The position numbers were made by a program, and so were the translations under genes. The notes under the pieces are model-generated. The model was not told the DNA's origin and did no database searches. It was given only the letters and a program-made list of their open reading frames with translations. From NCBI GenBank assembly GCA_019633425.1, contig WSUB01000139.1, positions 1 through 64,000 on the forward strand: a stretch of 64,000 nucleotides of DNA. The letters run 5' to 3'. This DNA comes from Tulasnella sp. 424 (Eukaryota; Basidiomycota; Agaricomycetes; Cantharellales; Tulasnellaceae). Shown one piece after another: positions 23,188 to 33,387 of this stretch (within the stretch, counting starts at the first letter, position 1; the number at the start of each line of letters is the position of its first letter).

Positions 23188-24072
23188 ACGTCTTTCAGTT
23201 CGGGGTGATTGAGAAATGGAAATGGAAAGGTGCTTGCGTCACGGGAGAGTGAGGCTCACTCACCCCCAAAACCTTGTGATGTCATCTGGTCACGTGAGCG
23301 ACCGAAGCCCCAAAAGGGTCTCAATGAGCGCGACCTTCTCCCCATCTCTTCTCGTCACACCCAGTTGTGGCTGCTCTCTGCGGTAGTAATGTCAATGTGG
23401 AGGGTTCTTTGCGGTGGATACATGTCAGTTGTATAAACCTATGAACGGGTCCACTATGATCTAAGGATGATTCTGACCGAGGCGTCTCAACTATTTTGCA
23501 TGTAAAGAAAGTATTGTATAGAATGCTGGGTGGAAACGTAGCAAGGCCGACTCCATGCGGCGGAAACGGCTCATCAAGGTTCAGGTCTCAGTATGAGCCC
23601 TTAGGCATTGCTCACCCCCGTCGATCACTTCAGGCCGCTCGGAGGAGCTGAGCGGCTTCGGAACTGTTAGACCAACTGCCGAGGCGGAGGTCGAAGAAGA
23701 ATGCCCTCTCTCGATGGGTCCACCATGGATAGCGTCAGAGAAGACGACAACGATTTAATGCACCAGAAATTCAATCCTAGCTTCTCGCCGTGAAACTCCG
23801 AATTTGCCCTTTTCTTTGAGTGTCAGTGCAAAATGCTGATTTTATCTCCCATCCTTTTTTAAAGTATTTATTAATCACGGAAGGGCTTGGGGTTGGTCAA
23901 TTGTCGACTCTGGAGAGCAAAGGAATCCGGAGACAAAGGCCACGTGCGACCACAACAGACATACACAAGCCCTAAGTTGCCTTTCTCAAGCCTCGCGCAC
24001 CCCAGACTGACTTCAAACAGCAATCAAATGACCATTTAATGCTGCTTGAAAGATCCGGATACACCGCGCAGA
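23188..24072. other. No gene seen
   Basis: AT-rich patches near 23860, no long protein-like frame, and no similarity to the repeats elsewhere in the window. The last 60 bases act as promoter of the following gene. Confidence 0.3.
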
Positions 24073-24080
24073 CTTTATAA
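24073..24080 (+). promoter_or_regulatory. TATA-like box
   Basis: The run ttataagg lies about 60 bp before the ATG of the two-exon gene at 24137, a usual position for a fungal core promoter element. Confidence 0.4.
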
Positions 24081-24136
24081 GGGTGAGAGCCTTTCATTCG
24101 CTCGTCCACTGCCATCCCACCAAATTTACCCGTGCG

Positions 24137-24675
24137 ATGACCTGCACCCCAGCCAACAAACCAGTCGCATCAGCTATTCAGACAGGCACAGCGCGTATAG
24201 TACCGGTGCTTATCCTGCATGAACCAGAAGGAACCCCTGCACACTCGAGGGGGTATATGGTCGAACAATTCGCTTCTGCCATAATTCGCGGTGTTTTGGA
24301 ATGTGTCCTTGTTACTCGAGTCCTCTCAAAGCCGAGTGTAAGTCCGGCTAAGAATACACCCCAATTAAAACTAATGGGTACTATTATCAGAAGAGGCGTC
24401 GCGGGCGATACCTCATCGCAAGGGTCCAATGGGACCCCAATGGGGGAATCATTCAAAGTAGCTCGGAAGCACCATCCCCTCCACAGGAATGGCTACCCCA
24501 TATTTACGAAGAGGCATTCCTTCTGAACCCACCGGATTATGGCTATTTTGAGCACAAGAAACAGGTTCTAATACCCATAGACCCTAGGGTTAAGCCCCAA
24601 GACCTAATGATAAAGAAAACGAGGTTAAAGTCGATTACCAATCGGAGACCGAGCGGGAGGCCTAAATGTCGCTGA
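24137..24675 (+). CDS. Small two-exon protein of unknown function
   Basis: Exon 1 is 24137-24337 (67 codons) and exon 2 is 24391-24675 (94 codons plus stop). The 53 nt intron has a GTAAGT donor and a TATCAG acceptor in phase 0, giving 161 residues. Exon 1 has a hydrophobic, strand-like stretch (ARIVPVLILHE) and VLECVLVTRVLSK. Exon 2 opens with a basic KRRRGRY, then YLIARVQWDP, a Pro-rich segment and a basic tail ending GRPKCR. A TATA-like box precedes it. The fit of two frames through good splice sites is the main evidence. No domain is recognised and no paralogue is in the window. Confidence 0.55.
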
Positions 24676-25453
24676 GGGAGCTCTACTTTGGACAGTATCT
24701 AAACATCTGAAAATCTTGTGTACGCCAAAAATCCCGAGGCGAGAGGGAAAGGCCAGCCGTATTCCTTATATCATGTAATTTAATAAGTGCTTCGGAGCCA
24801 TAATGTCACTTACAAAAACGGCGTATTTCAAACGCGCTACTATCATTTATCAAGTTCATTTTACGGTGTGGTCCGGGTGTCCTACTCGGTTTATGGTGGT
24901 CGGCAACCAAGGTGAGGGCGATTTGATAAGGCGGTGAACTTGTTGTTATCACGCCAAGCAGTTTAGAGGGGGAACAGCGGAACTCGTCTGACTTCCATCG
25001 CAGCCTTCCGCGTATCTCATCAGATCACTTACCCGTATTGGCTTAGACAAGCTTTTTGTTTCATTTTGAGCGGCGTGTCTCATAGGTCCTGAGTCGACGT
25101 CGGGGCCACCTCAGACATGTGTGGAGAGGCGCTTCTCACTGGCCGCCGCGGAGGCAACAGTCCCGTCCCATGAGACCTACCGCCCACTATCCCTCTGACA
25201 TTCCACCCTTCCAGCAATGCAAATGACCCTTATTTATCAATATCCGAGGGGAAACAACACCCCCGAGCAATAAACCTAACTCCCAAAACGCAGATGGCGG
25301 GCTAATACATGTTCGACCCATGACATGATGCACCGATTTCCGACTCACGCTACAAGTCAGATAAACGCTTGGCATAACTATCCACGGATTTGTCAATCAG
25401 CTTCCGATTGCCTTCTCGCAAGAAGCCAGGCACCCAAAGCTCCGGGACTCTAG
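24676..25453. other. Intergenic, no gene seen
   Basis: Only short frames in both strands, none with recognisable composition or splice context. The end of the stretch is the promoter of the transporter gene. Confidence 0.35.
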
Positions 25454-25460
25454 TATAAAT
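25454..25460 (+). promoter_or_regulatory. TATA box of the Ato-like gene
   Basis: The motif tataaat lies 94 bp upstream of the ATG at 25554, followed by a pyrimidine-rich leader (ctcaagacag...ccttcaagctc) typical of well expressed fungal genes. Confidence 0.55.
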
Positions 25461-25553
25461 AGGTCTCGTCGAACCTGGTCAGCCTCTCAAGACAGAAAGG
25501 CCCTTCAAGCTCTTTTCTCGCGCTTCACCAGGACTTGAATTAAACTAACCACC

Positions 25554-26643
25554 ATGTCTGAAACCGACATCGAGAAGACAAGCATGGCTGTATGTGCCCA
25601 AAACTCGAGACTTCCCGGAACAGTTCTACTGACTGCAATCGTAATCACATAGCAAAGGCATATGCATCCTCCCCCGCCATCCAGGCGCTTTGCAAACCCG
25701 TCTCCCCTAGGTCTCTTCAGCTTCGCTTCAACCACATTAATCTTGTCGTTATACAACCTTCGTGCCCGACGTATGTCCTCTCGAGTACTATCCTCCCTCA
25801 GCGATAGGAACTTAACAGCATTTTCACGTAGACATCACTGTTCCCAATGTCGTTGTTGGTCAAGCTGTTGCAGTCGGGGGTCTTGGGCAGGTTCTTGCTG
25901 GCATTGGTGATTACTTCATCGGAAATGTATGTTGTCTCCTCGCCCGACCGGACGAAGACTGTGAGGGCTGATGTTGGCGACACATGGATAGACATTCGGT
26001 TGCACAGCATTCACATCCTTCGGAGGCTTCTGGCTGGCGTATGCCGTACGTCTGAGATCGTATCCTGCTTTTTTCGAGCTTGGCGCGAGCTCATCACGGC
26101 ATTGCCCCCTAGCTTATCCTCATGCCTAACAGCGGTATCATCGACGCGTACGCAGCTTCGCCAGAGACGCTGGCTCAATTCAACGACGCTTTGGGTATTT
26201 GGGTAGGTTGCTTGACCTACCTTGCCGTTTCATATAAACCTGACTGTCCTTCGAAGCTCATCACCTGGTTCCTTGTGACGTTCCTCCTTTGGATTGCTTC
26301 TCTTCGTTCATCCGTTGCGCTTTCTGCGGTCTTCTTCTTCCTATTCACAACATTCATCCTACTTGCTGCTGGAGAATGGACTGAGAAAGTCGCAGTGACG
26401 AAAGCTGGAGGATGGATGGGCGTTTTGGTGAGCCGACGGACCGAATGCTGCTCTTTAGGCTGCTAACAGGACGTTCCGTTTAGACGGCATTGATTGCATT
26501 CTACACGGGAGCATCCCAGCTATACACTAAGGAAGCTACGTGCGTAGAGATGGTCACGTCATAAGCGACGTTCCCTAACACCTTCTTTTCTTAGGTACAT
26601 TCACCTACCTGTCATCGATTTGCCGAAATCTCGAACAGATTGA
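25554..26643 (+). CDS. GPR1/FUN34/YaaH (Ato) family transporter
   Basis: Plasma-membrane acetate/ammonium-type transporter of the AceTr family, 222 residues with six membrane helices. Eight exons join in frame: 25554-25589, 25653-25770, 25832-25926, 25992-26045, 26113-26202, 26257-26427, 26484-26539 and 26595-26643. The family signature NPSPLGLFSF starts at residue 27. Later helices read VVVGQAVAVGGLGQVLAGI, TAFTSFGGFWLAYA, ITWFLVTFLLWIASL and SAVFFFLFTTFILLAAGEW, and the protein ends LPKSRTD. The short cytosolic N-terminus (MSETDIEKTSMA) is encoded by exon 1. The substrate cannot be told from the sequence. No neighbour suggests a pathway. Confidence 0.88.
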
Positions 26644-26835
26644 AAATGGAGTGTTCTCCTGTTAACGTTATTATTACGATGGAATTTCACCTTAAAGACT
26701 ACTATTCTACTTTGGCTTGATCTTCCACATTAATACAATTGGGCTCCGGGATTGAATAATGCACATCCGCAAAGAGGACAAGAAACTGTGTTTTCACAAC
26801 AACAAAGTAGTAGATGATGATACGATATGAGCGAC

Positions 26836-29527
26836 CTAGAACAGTCCTAACAGATCTTCTGACTGAGACGCAAGCGAGGGCTTGGACTGCGGTTGCGGCG
26901 GCGGCGCTCCGAATGACGTGAGTGGCGGTGGACCGGTTGAAAGCATCGGCATTGCCCCTGTCGGACCTCCGAGGTTGGCCGAGCCGAATATTGAGACGAG
27001 ATCGTCCAATGGGTTCGATAGTGTCGTCGTTGTCGTTGTTGTTGCAGCAAGCGTGTTGGTTGTAGCAGCGAGACCCGTCGGTGCATCCGTTGCCGGGTCG
27101 TCGCCAAAGTCGAGTAAGTTCTCTGATTGTTGGCCAGCGACGACCGTTTGAAGAGCCTTTTGCCGACTCGCATCGTCATCCGCACTGGAATAGAGCCTCG
27201 TATTAGCAAGGCAAGGAAGTTCGATGCGTGTAGAAGAATCACGAACTCTAGCGGTCGTTTTTGCATCGCCTCTGCACCAATCCTTCCACGACCGATGAAC
27301 GTCTCGGCCGGTTTATGATATACACTTGCTAACGACCCTATCTCACCCAGTAACTCTTCAAGAACAGCCGCCGAGACTGTTGTTCTGGGCAATGAAATTG
27401 GCGGGCGCATCGCGAGTACCACAGCCTTCGCAGCGGCCGGGTCCGTCGAGAGTAACCGCCAGTAGATGTATGCTCGGTCACGAACATCCGGGCTGTCGCA
27501 GTCTTTTGTTGCCTTCTCGAGTACTTGCTGTACTATGCCTTGAGCACTGTCTGGCTTCTTTAGGAACAGCTTTACAACGGCGGTAAGGGTTTGAAGTTGA
27601 ACCTGAGGAATCATTTCAGTCGTCACTCATGAAGCCATTAGGGTACGACACCGAGCTACCTGGTATGCCTCGTCCGAAAACGATTGGACGAAGATAGAGA
27701 GCAGTTCATCGGCGTTGTCGATTTTATCAGCATATTCGCCGATAATCCAAATAAGGGAAGCCTTCGCTTCGGGATCATCTAACGAGTCCAGACTCGCGCA
27801 GAGGATTGGGATGACGCCCTCATAGCTGTCAGGATACTTTCTAAATATGTCCTGCGCAAGGGGTCAGCCAAACTAGGATGAGAACATTGGTGGAATAATC
27901 GGTACCTTCATCACCACGACAGCCTCCTGCACCACATAGCTCACACGAGTACTGATCAGGTCCAGCAGGACATGAACACAGCGCTCAGCGCTCGAATCGA
28001 TTCGGATAGCGCATTGCCCAATCGCTCGTACTGCTCTTCTGACGAAGTCGACATCTACTTCCGAAGCATACCTTAAAAAATTTAAGATCAGCTACCAACC
28101 GCAACCAGCCCTCCCGACGCCCGAACTCACTCTTTCAGTTCGCTTAACAAGGCATCGACATTCTTCTCTCCCGCCAGGCGAACCATGATGTCGAGTTTTT
28201 CGATCTTAACATACGATGGGTCGTTGTACTTGCAGAAGAAGACGCGCATTTCGTTCTGAAGAATATCGGGTCTCTTTTGTAGAAGAAGGTTGATGTTCCT
28301 GAGGGCGACCCATTGCACTTCAGGTTCCGACGATACGAGTGTCACTACGCGAAAAACGTTTTAGCTTCGAGTCTTTGAACGGACGAAATACGGGTTAGGA
28401 CACACCTAATGGAGGAGCCATCTTCCGCACTAGCTGCTTCAACAGATCTTCCCGCTGAACATTCCGCATATGTATCATGATCACCTAGAAAGCCATGTCA
28501 GAACCACGTGTCTACCGACATAGTTCGTGCCACTTCTGACCTTGACAGCAGCCAAGACCACCGAGCCGTTCGCGTGTTGAAACTGCGGTATAACTCGCTC
28601 ACAAATGTGCTCGCTCTCCTTCTCGTCCTGGGCTCTGTACCGAGCCAGAGCGGACAAGATGGCAACGCGACCCCACTCGGAGCACTCGTTCAATGCTATT
28701 AATAGTTTCGTGAGGACCGAGGTGTTGATGATGAATTCCGCTCTCGAGTCGGGTGCGGTGCCCTCTGCTGCCGTACTCGTTGCCATGTCATGAATGTCTG
28801 TGAGAGCCGTCACTGCGTTGGCAACCACCTGAAAAAATGATGGTAAATTAAGAGAACAGAGGGCTGGCTGTGACGACTTCAAGTACCATTGGGTTACTGT
28901 CAGCGACCATCTCTTGCAGTTGCTCGACGAAACCATTGTCAAGAGCCAGCTCCGGCTTCAGGTCGTAGAGTTTCGCAACACACACCGCCGCCGTCTTTCG
29001 AACGTATGGATTCTCGTCTTTGAGGCACTTGGACAGCGGGTCGCAGAGGTAATCGATGATCTTCTCCGCTCGAAGGCAACCCATGGTCCTGATCGCCAAC
29101 GCGCGAACGAGGGGATTTGGGTCTTCTGAATCCTAGCCAAAGTGAGAGCGATCAACACCGGTATGCACCAGGACGGTAAATAACTACTGCAATGCCCACC
29201 TTCACAAAGGTATTGACCGCCAGGATGACGAGTTCCGGCTGCGTCTTTGCGTAGTTCATGAGGTAAAGGTAGACGAGCTTCTTCTGTTCCAGATCATCCG
29301 TTTGCATGTTCTTCAGCACGTCAGGAAAAAGACCGCTAACGTCCTTTCCGACGGTCATGTTGGCTATGACGCGCTTAATCGCATCTTTTCGTCGGTCGCG
29401 GTACTCGCTGTTAAGGTCTGCACGGAGTTCATAGTTCTCGCCTAACATTTAAATATCAGAAAAAAAGAGTCAACAGCGATACTCTCTCCCCATTCTAACC
29501 TTTCTTTGGCGGTGCACGGAAGTTCAT
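26836..29527 (-). CDS. APL2: AP-1 complex beta-adaptin
   Basis: Large subunit of the clathrin adaptor that sorts cargo at the trans-Golgi and endosomes. Ten exons join in frame to 719 residues: 29527-29500, 29441-29200, 29132-28887, 28828-28541, 28484-28406, 28344-28131, 28071-27906, 27851-27660, 27602-27247 and 27184-26836. The N-terminus [20 protein letters not shown] and the words [40 protein letters not shown] and [13 protein letters not shown] are typical of the armadillo-type adaptin trunk. The C-terminal hinge holds clathrin-box-like LLDFG near residue 625 and ends EDLLGLF. There is no ear domain, and the length is close to yeast Apl2. It is divergent from the PPR-like gene. Confidence 0.92.
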
Positions 29528-29835
29528 GTTACGAGGATTGCGAGTACCCGAGGAGCGAGGGGAAGAAGGGATCGTGATTTAGACCGCGGTTGGCTTTCCC
29601 GCGGTCCGAAATATCGGTCTTGCATTTCCTTCGTCCACGATCATCCCAAAAACGAAGGACAGCACGTTCGGCAGGTCGTGTTTCTAGCAAGCTAGAACAT
29701 AGGCCGTCATAGTACGCTACTGGATCTTGGGCTCCAAAACCTCAAGTGAGTCGACGTTGAATCGTTGTTGCAACCGCTCCCAAAGTTTTCGAACATTTGG
29801 CTGATCGACTTGCCCCCAGGCATGTCAACTATCGC
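29528..29835. promoter_or_regulatory. Bidirectional promoter between AP-1 beta and the PPR-like gene
   Basis: 308 bp separate the two divergent start codons, so both genes must share this region for initiation. It contains GC-rich palindromic-looking stretches (ccgcggttggctttcccgcgg) but no TATA box. Exact start sites cannot be read from sequence. Confidence 0.5.
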
Positions 29836-32172
29836 ATGCGCGCCTTCTCCATAGCATTCAGAAAAGCACGAAACCATGCTGTAATTATAAAGCGTTCCTT
29901 GAAGACTTCCAGCCAACTCCGAACCTCGTTGGACGGCCCTGCAAGCATCACGCGGAAAGGGCGCATTGACCGCGATGTGCAGCGGGTATTCCCGTCGTTC
30001 GACCGAACCAGTGGCCAGATCGACCATGTATCTGCCGACGCCATCAAGGCAGCGTCGGCACTGGACGCATTCTTCCTTTACTCCAACACACTCATCCAGA
30101 GGACACCTCAGGGTGACCAACTCGCCACAACCATCGCCCTCCGACTCTTCGCAGAACAACACATCAACTCGACGGAGGACGCCCGCACATGCCTTGCTCA
30201 TGGGTGGTCGGTAACTGGGCAAGTGCATGATGCCGTAGCCCAGGCGTTCTCGGTCCGCATCGTGGAGGTCCTATGCCAAGCAGGCGGCGCAGCGTATCTT
30301 CGTTCGGCTCTCGACCTGTTCGTCTCACTTCTTAATCAATCCAACGACAAAACCAAGTGGAGCAAGGCATCCCGCGATGTAGTGAAAGCGCTCGCATCCA
30401 TCCCGCCATCCAGCCCTCTCTCCAAGACCAAAACGGAGTACCTGGAGTCGATCATGAAGGTGATCGGGAAGCACGGACTTCGACTCAGGCAGCGCGGCTA
30501 CGAAGCCATTTTGAACGGAACAACCCTCTCTCCCAAGCTTCTCGCGGCAATCCAGCGCGATCCCGAAGGTCGACGAGCGCTCCAGCACCACAAGGACATA
30601 TGGCGACACATCGTAGGCCTGACAAAGCAGGGGTCCCTGGCCGGTGCCCAAGCCCTCACGCGCACAAACAAGGCTGGTGCAGTTTCTAGGGACCACGTTG
30701 CGGCTTTAACTGGAGCGAATGGCTCCCGCTATACCCGGAGGCAGATCTACCTCATGAACAAGGCCCAGAGCGCTGCTCCTTTCCAGAACGATACGCGACA
30801 GCGCAACGTGTTGCAGGAGCACTTTCAGCGGCTTATCCGCTCAAAGAATCGCACGACCGCGTCTTTGCTCGCCACTCTCGAAAATATGGAGAAGGAGGAA
30901 TACCAGCCTACGTTGGACGTCGCCACCTACACCACAATTCTCAAAGCCCTCATAAAGCGAAAGGAGTGGAAGGCAGCTTGGGATATATGGGTCCGGTTGA
31001 GAACTCGATGTTTCCGTGAAGCTCGATCCAATTCTGCGTCACCGGAGGAAAGTCGGGCGTGGAGGCTCGATCCCATGGCACTGTCGATCGGAGTGATCCT
31101 GCTCTGTCGATACAAAGCCGACTTTGCGGAAGCGTTCCGGATGGTAGACGGTCTGGGCTCCATCGATAGCTACGTCGCAGCGTCTGTGGGGATCCCCATC
31201 GACACCTTCCTCCTCAACGGGCTTATGGAGGAGTTGGCTCGCGCCCACCGCACGGAGGCGATCTATCCCCTCTGGCAGGAAATGAGCCGACAATACGGAG
31301 TGGAGCGGGACCAGGTTACTCTACGCACGTTGCTCGACGCTACCGTCCTTGGGAGTGTTGGAGGCGAGACGGACGCGAGTATGGGGAGCATAGAAGGGAT
31401 CGCTACTGCCATGGCGGATGGGTTTAGTCGGATGATCATAGCCAGGCGGCAGAGGAAACGGACGCAGGCGGTCGACCAGACGCAAGTTCGGTTTGCGTAC
31501 CGGATGGATGTCCTTCTCAGCGGGAAGCGATGCCCCAGGGACGAGGTGTTGTGGGATGGGATGGCTGCTTGGCAGCGTGCGAGGCTCATCTTCTTGGAAG
31601 TGGCGCTAGGAAACTGGCCTGGTCTCGTTAATGTGGCGTCCCCAGCCAGTGCCGACGCGTTTGCTCGAGGGTTGACGTCCAGCCGGCACAAGTCGTTCTG
31701 GGTACAACCAACGGCCAAAGACCTCCTCACCCCTCCCAGCACCGCGCTTCCAGTGCATCAACACATCGAGTTCCAATCCAACGTCAACCCCCATGTAATT
31801 CCATCCCCTCCTACAACGTCGCTTTACCCCCACATCATCCTCGACGACGCAACATTCCAAGCGTACATCCGGCTCCTCGGAGAACATAACCTAGCGGCGC
31901 AAATCCCTTTGACACTGGCCTGGATGCGCGCGTTGGGGATCATCCCTTCCAGGAAGACGTTGTCTCTATCTTTGGCCTACTTCCGCGAGGTCACGACATC
32001 GATGCAGCCGCTTGTATACGCTTACGGGAACGAAGGTAGCGGGGAGTATGGAGGATTGGTTCAGTGGGTGAAGGATTGGGTACCTGAGGTGGTTCCTTCG
32101 GAGGATGCCATCGTCACAACATGGGCGAGAGCGAAACGGAAACGGGAGCTTGCGGAACTCTGGGATACGTAG
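29836..32172 (+). CDS. PPR-like mitochondrial protein
   Basis: Single-exon gene, 778 residues from the ATG at 29836 (MRAFSIAFRKARNH). The first 30 residues are basic, hydrophobic and free of acidic residues, as in a mitochondrial presequence. The middle has helical-repeat patterns typical of pentatricopeptide repeats, for example DVATYTTILKALIKRKEWKA, IDTFLLNGLMEELARAH, and RDQVTLRTLLDAT. The family binds organellar RNA and helps its processing or translation. The target here is unknown. The frame is open a little further upstream, but no earlier ATG is present there. A rearranged partial copy lies at 36.0-36.6 kb beyond kinase copy E. Confidence 0.7.
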   Translation: MRAFSIAFRKARNHAVIIKRSLKTSSQLRTSLDGPASITRKGRIDRDVQRVFPSFDRTSGQIDHVSADAIKAASALDAFFLYSNTLIQRTPQGDQLATTIALRLFAEQHINSTEDARTCLAHGWSVTGQVHDAVAQAFSVRIVEVLCQAGGAAYLRSALDLFVSLLNQSNDKTKWSKASRDVVKALASIPPSSPLSKTKTEYLESIMKVIGKHGLRLRQRGYEAILNGTTLSPKLLAAIQRDPEGRRALQHHKDIWRHIVGLTKQGSLAGAQALTRTNKAGAVSRDHVAALTGANGSRYTRRQIYLMNKAQSAAPFQNDTRQRNVLQEHFQRLIRSKNRTTASLLATLENMEKEEYQPTLDVATYTTILKALIKRKEWKAAWDIWVRLRTRCFREARSNSASPEESRAWRLDPMALSIGVILLCRYKADFAEAFRMVDGLGSIDSYVAASVGIPIDTFLLNGLMEELARAHRTEAIYPLWQEMSRQYGVERDQVTLRTLLDATVLGSVGGETDASMGSIEGIATAMADGFSRMIIARRQRKRTQAVDQTQVRFAYRMDVLLSGKRCPRDEVLWDGMAAWQRARLIFLEVALGNWPGLVNVASPASADAFARGLTSSRHKSFWVQPTAKDLLTPPSTALPVHQHIEFQSNVNPHVIPSPPTTSLYPHIILDDATFQAYIRLLGEHNLAAQIPLTLAWMRALGIIPSRKTLSLSLAYFREVTTSMQPLVYAYGNEGSGEYGGLVQWVKDWVPEVVPSEDAIVTTWARAKRKRELAELWDT

Positions 32173-32548
32173 ACGATCGGGATGGACTGTGTTGTGAGGG
32201 AGCGAATGAAAGAAAAAATTAATGCTTCGGTAGTTTCCAACGCTTTGGGTTTTGTGCTTTAGTTCCTTGTTTTGGGTTTGAAAGGCTCCTTTTCGCCACT
32301 GCACCGTCATTGAGCCCCGGGGGTGCGACGCCCGATGTGATTACATGAAAGCTGACCTCCCCACGTGGTCACTAAAGCGGAAGGTGCCGTCGCTTCGCAG
32401 AATCGCAGTTAGACGACAAAGGAGCTGCTTTCGCCCATCTGCATTTCTCCCTCGCCAGCTTGTCTGACGACATATAAGCCCAGCGTCTCGGATGTCCCTT
32501 GCGAATATCCAACGGAATAAGGCATGTCGGAATACCCCGACTGACTAC

Positions 32549-32679
32549 GAAGGGTGCGCACTCCATACCCGCGGTCTTTTTTTTTTCCAATTTGCTCGTT
32601 CACTCACCAGGATCCATCACCTCCCAGGCCTTTCACTGACATGATTTACTCGAAGCGTGCCGCCAAGTCTCAGTAAAAA
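32549..32679 (+). pseudogene. OPI3-like methyltransferase, last exon only
   Basis: Begins ggtgcgcactccatacccg, as in copy 2 at 18150, runs through the last intron, and ends with the final exon, which reads PFTDMIYSKRAAKSQ and stops at about 32675. Nothing of the rest of the gene is present. It lies immediately after a sequence shared with 37.02-37.08 kb, so it entered as part of the repeat unit that carries kinase copy E. Confidence 0.7.
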
Positions 32680-33387
32680 TCGATCGCGCCAAACGAAGTC
32701 GAAACGAAAATAACGACCTCAACCTTTGTGCCTCAACGCCGCTTCCGACATTGCTGCTTACTGCACTCCGACCTCCAAAATTCCTTCGTCTCTCGTTCTT
32801 GTATCATACTACCGCTCCTAGATATGGCTCAACCCGCTGTATCTGCTTATCCTAACCGTTGTTTCTCGCGCATGACACTGCATATACTTATAAGAGCAGA
32901 TCCATTGTCGGAGCTTTTATGAGGTATGAGACCACTTGGGCTTAAAGCCAACGTCAGCCCCGGAAATGACTGTGAAGGAACTTCACCGCACTGCGGGCAC
33001 GGGCCTTTCCGAAGTGATTAGATCTGTATGGGAATTCCTTTTGGTGAGCTCAGTACGAGTCGACCATCAGGCAGTCATCGCAAGTCCACCCTGCTGCCGT
33101 CCTTTTGCCAGACTGTGGAGGTAACAGAGGGACCAATAATCTGTCCTGGGAGTCAATGTTATTCTACGTCGCTCCTGACAGTCAAATCATCAAAATAAGA
33201 ATGAACTAGGATACCGAAGTACTGCAACTGGATATTCTTGGTTGATGAGTGTACAAAAGCTAACTGGCGCAAGGAGACGTGAGTTTCAGAATGAGTTTAC
33301 AGTATTGAGCCGAGGAGGGAGAAAATAAGCAACCTGTCGGTGGGAAGGGATTATAAATGGGATGTTGGGGTGTACGGATGCGTGAGG
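32680..33387. repeat. Shared spacer, copy next to kinase E
   Basis: Same spacer as 5576-6345 and 18276-19036, with atggctcaacccgctg, tatcctaaccgttgtttctcg and the terminal block before the kinase-TPR stop. No conserved frame. Confidence 0.65.
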
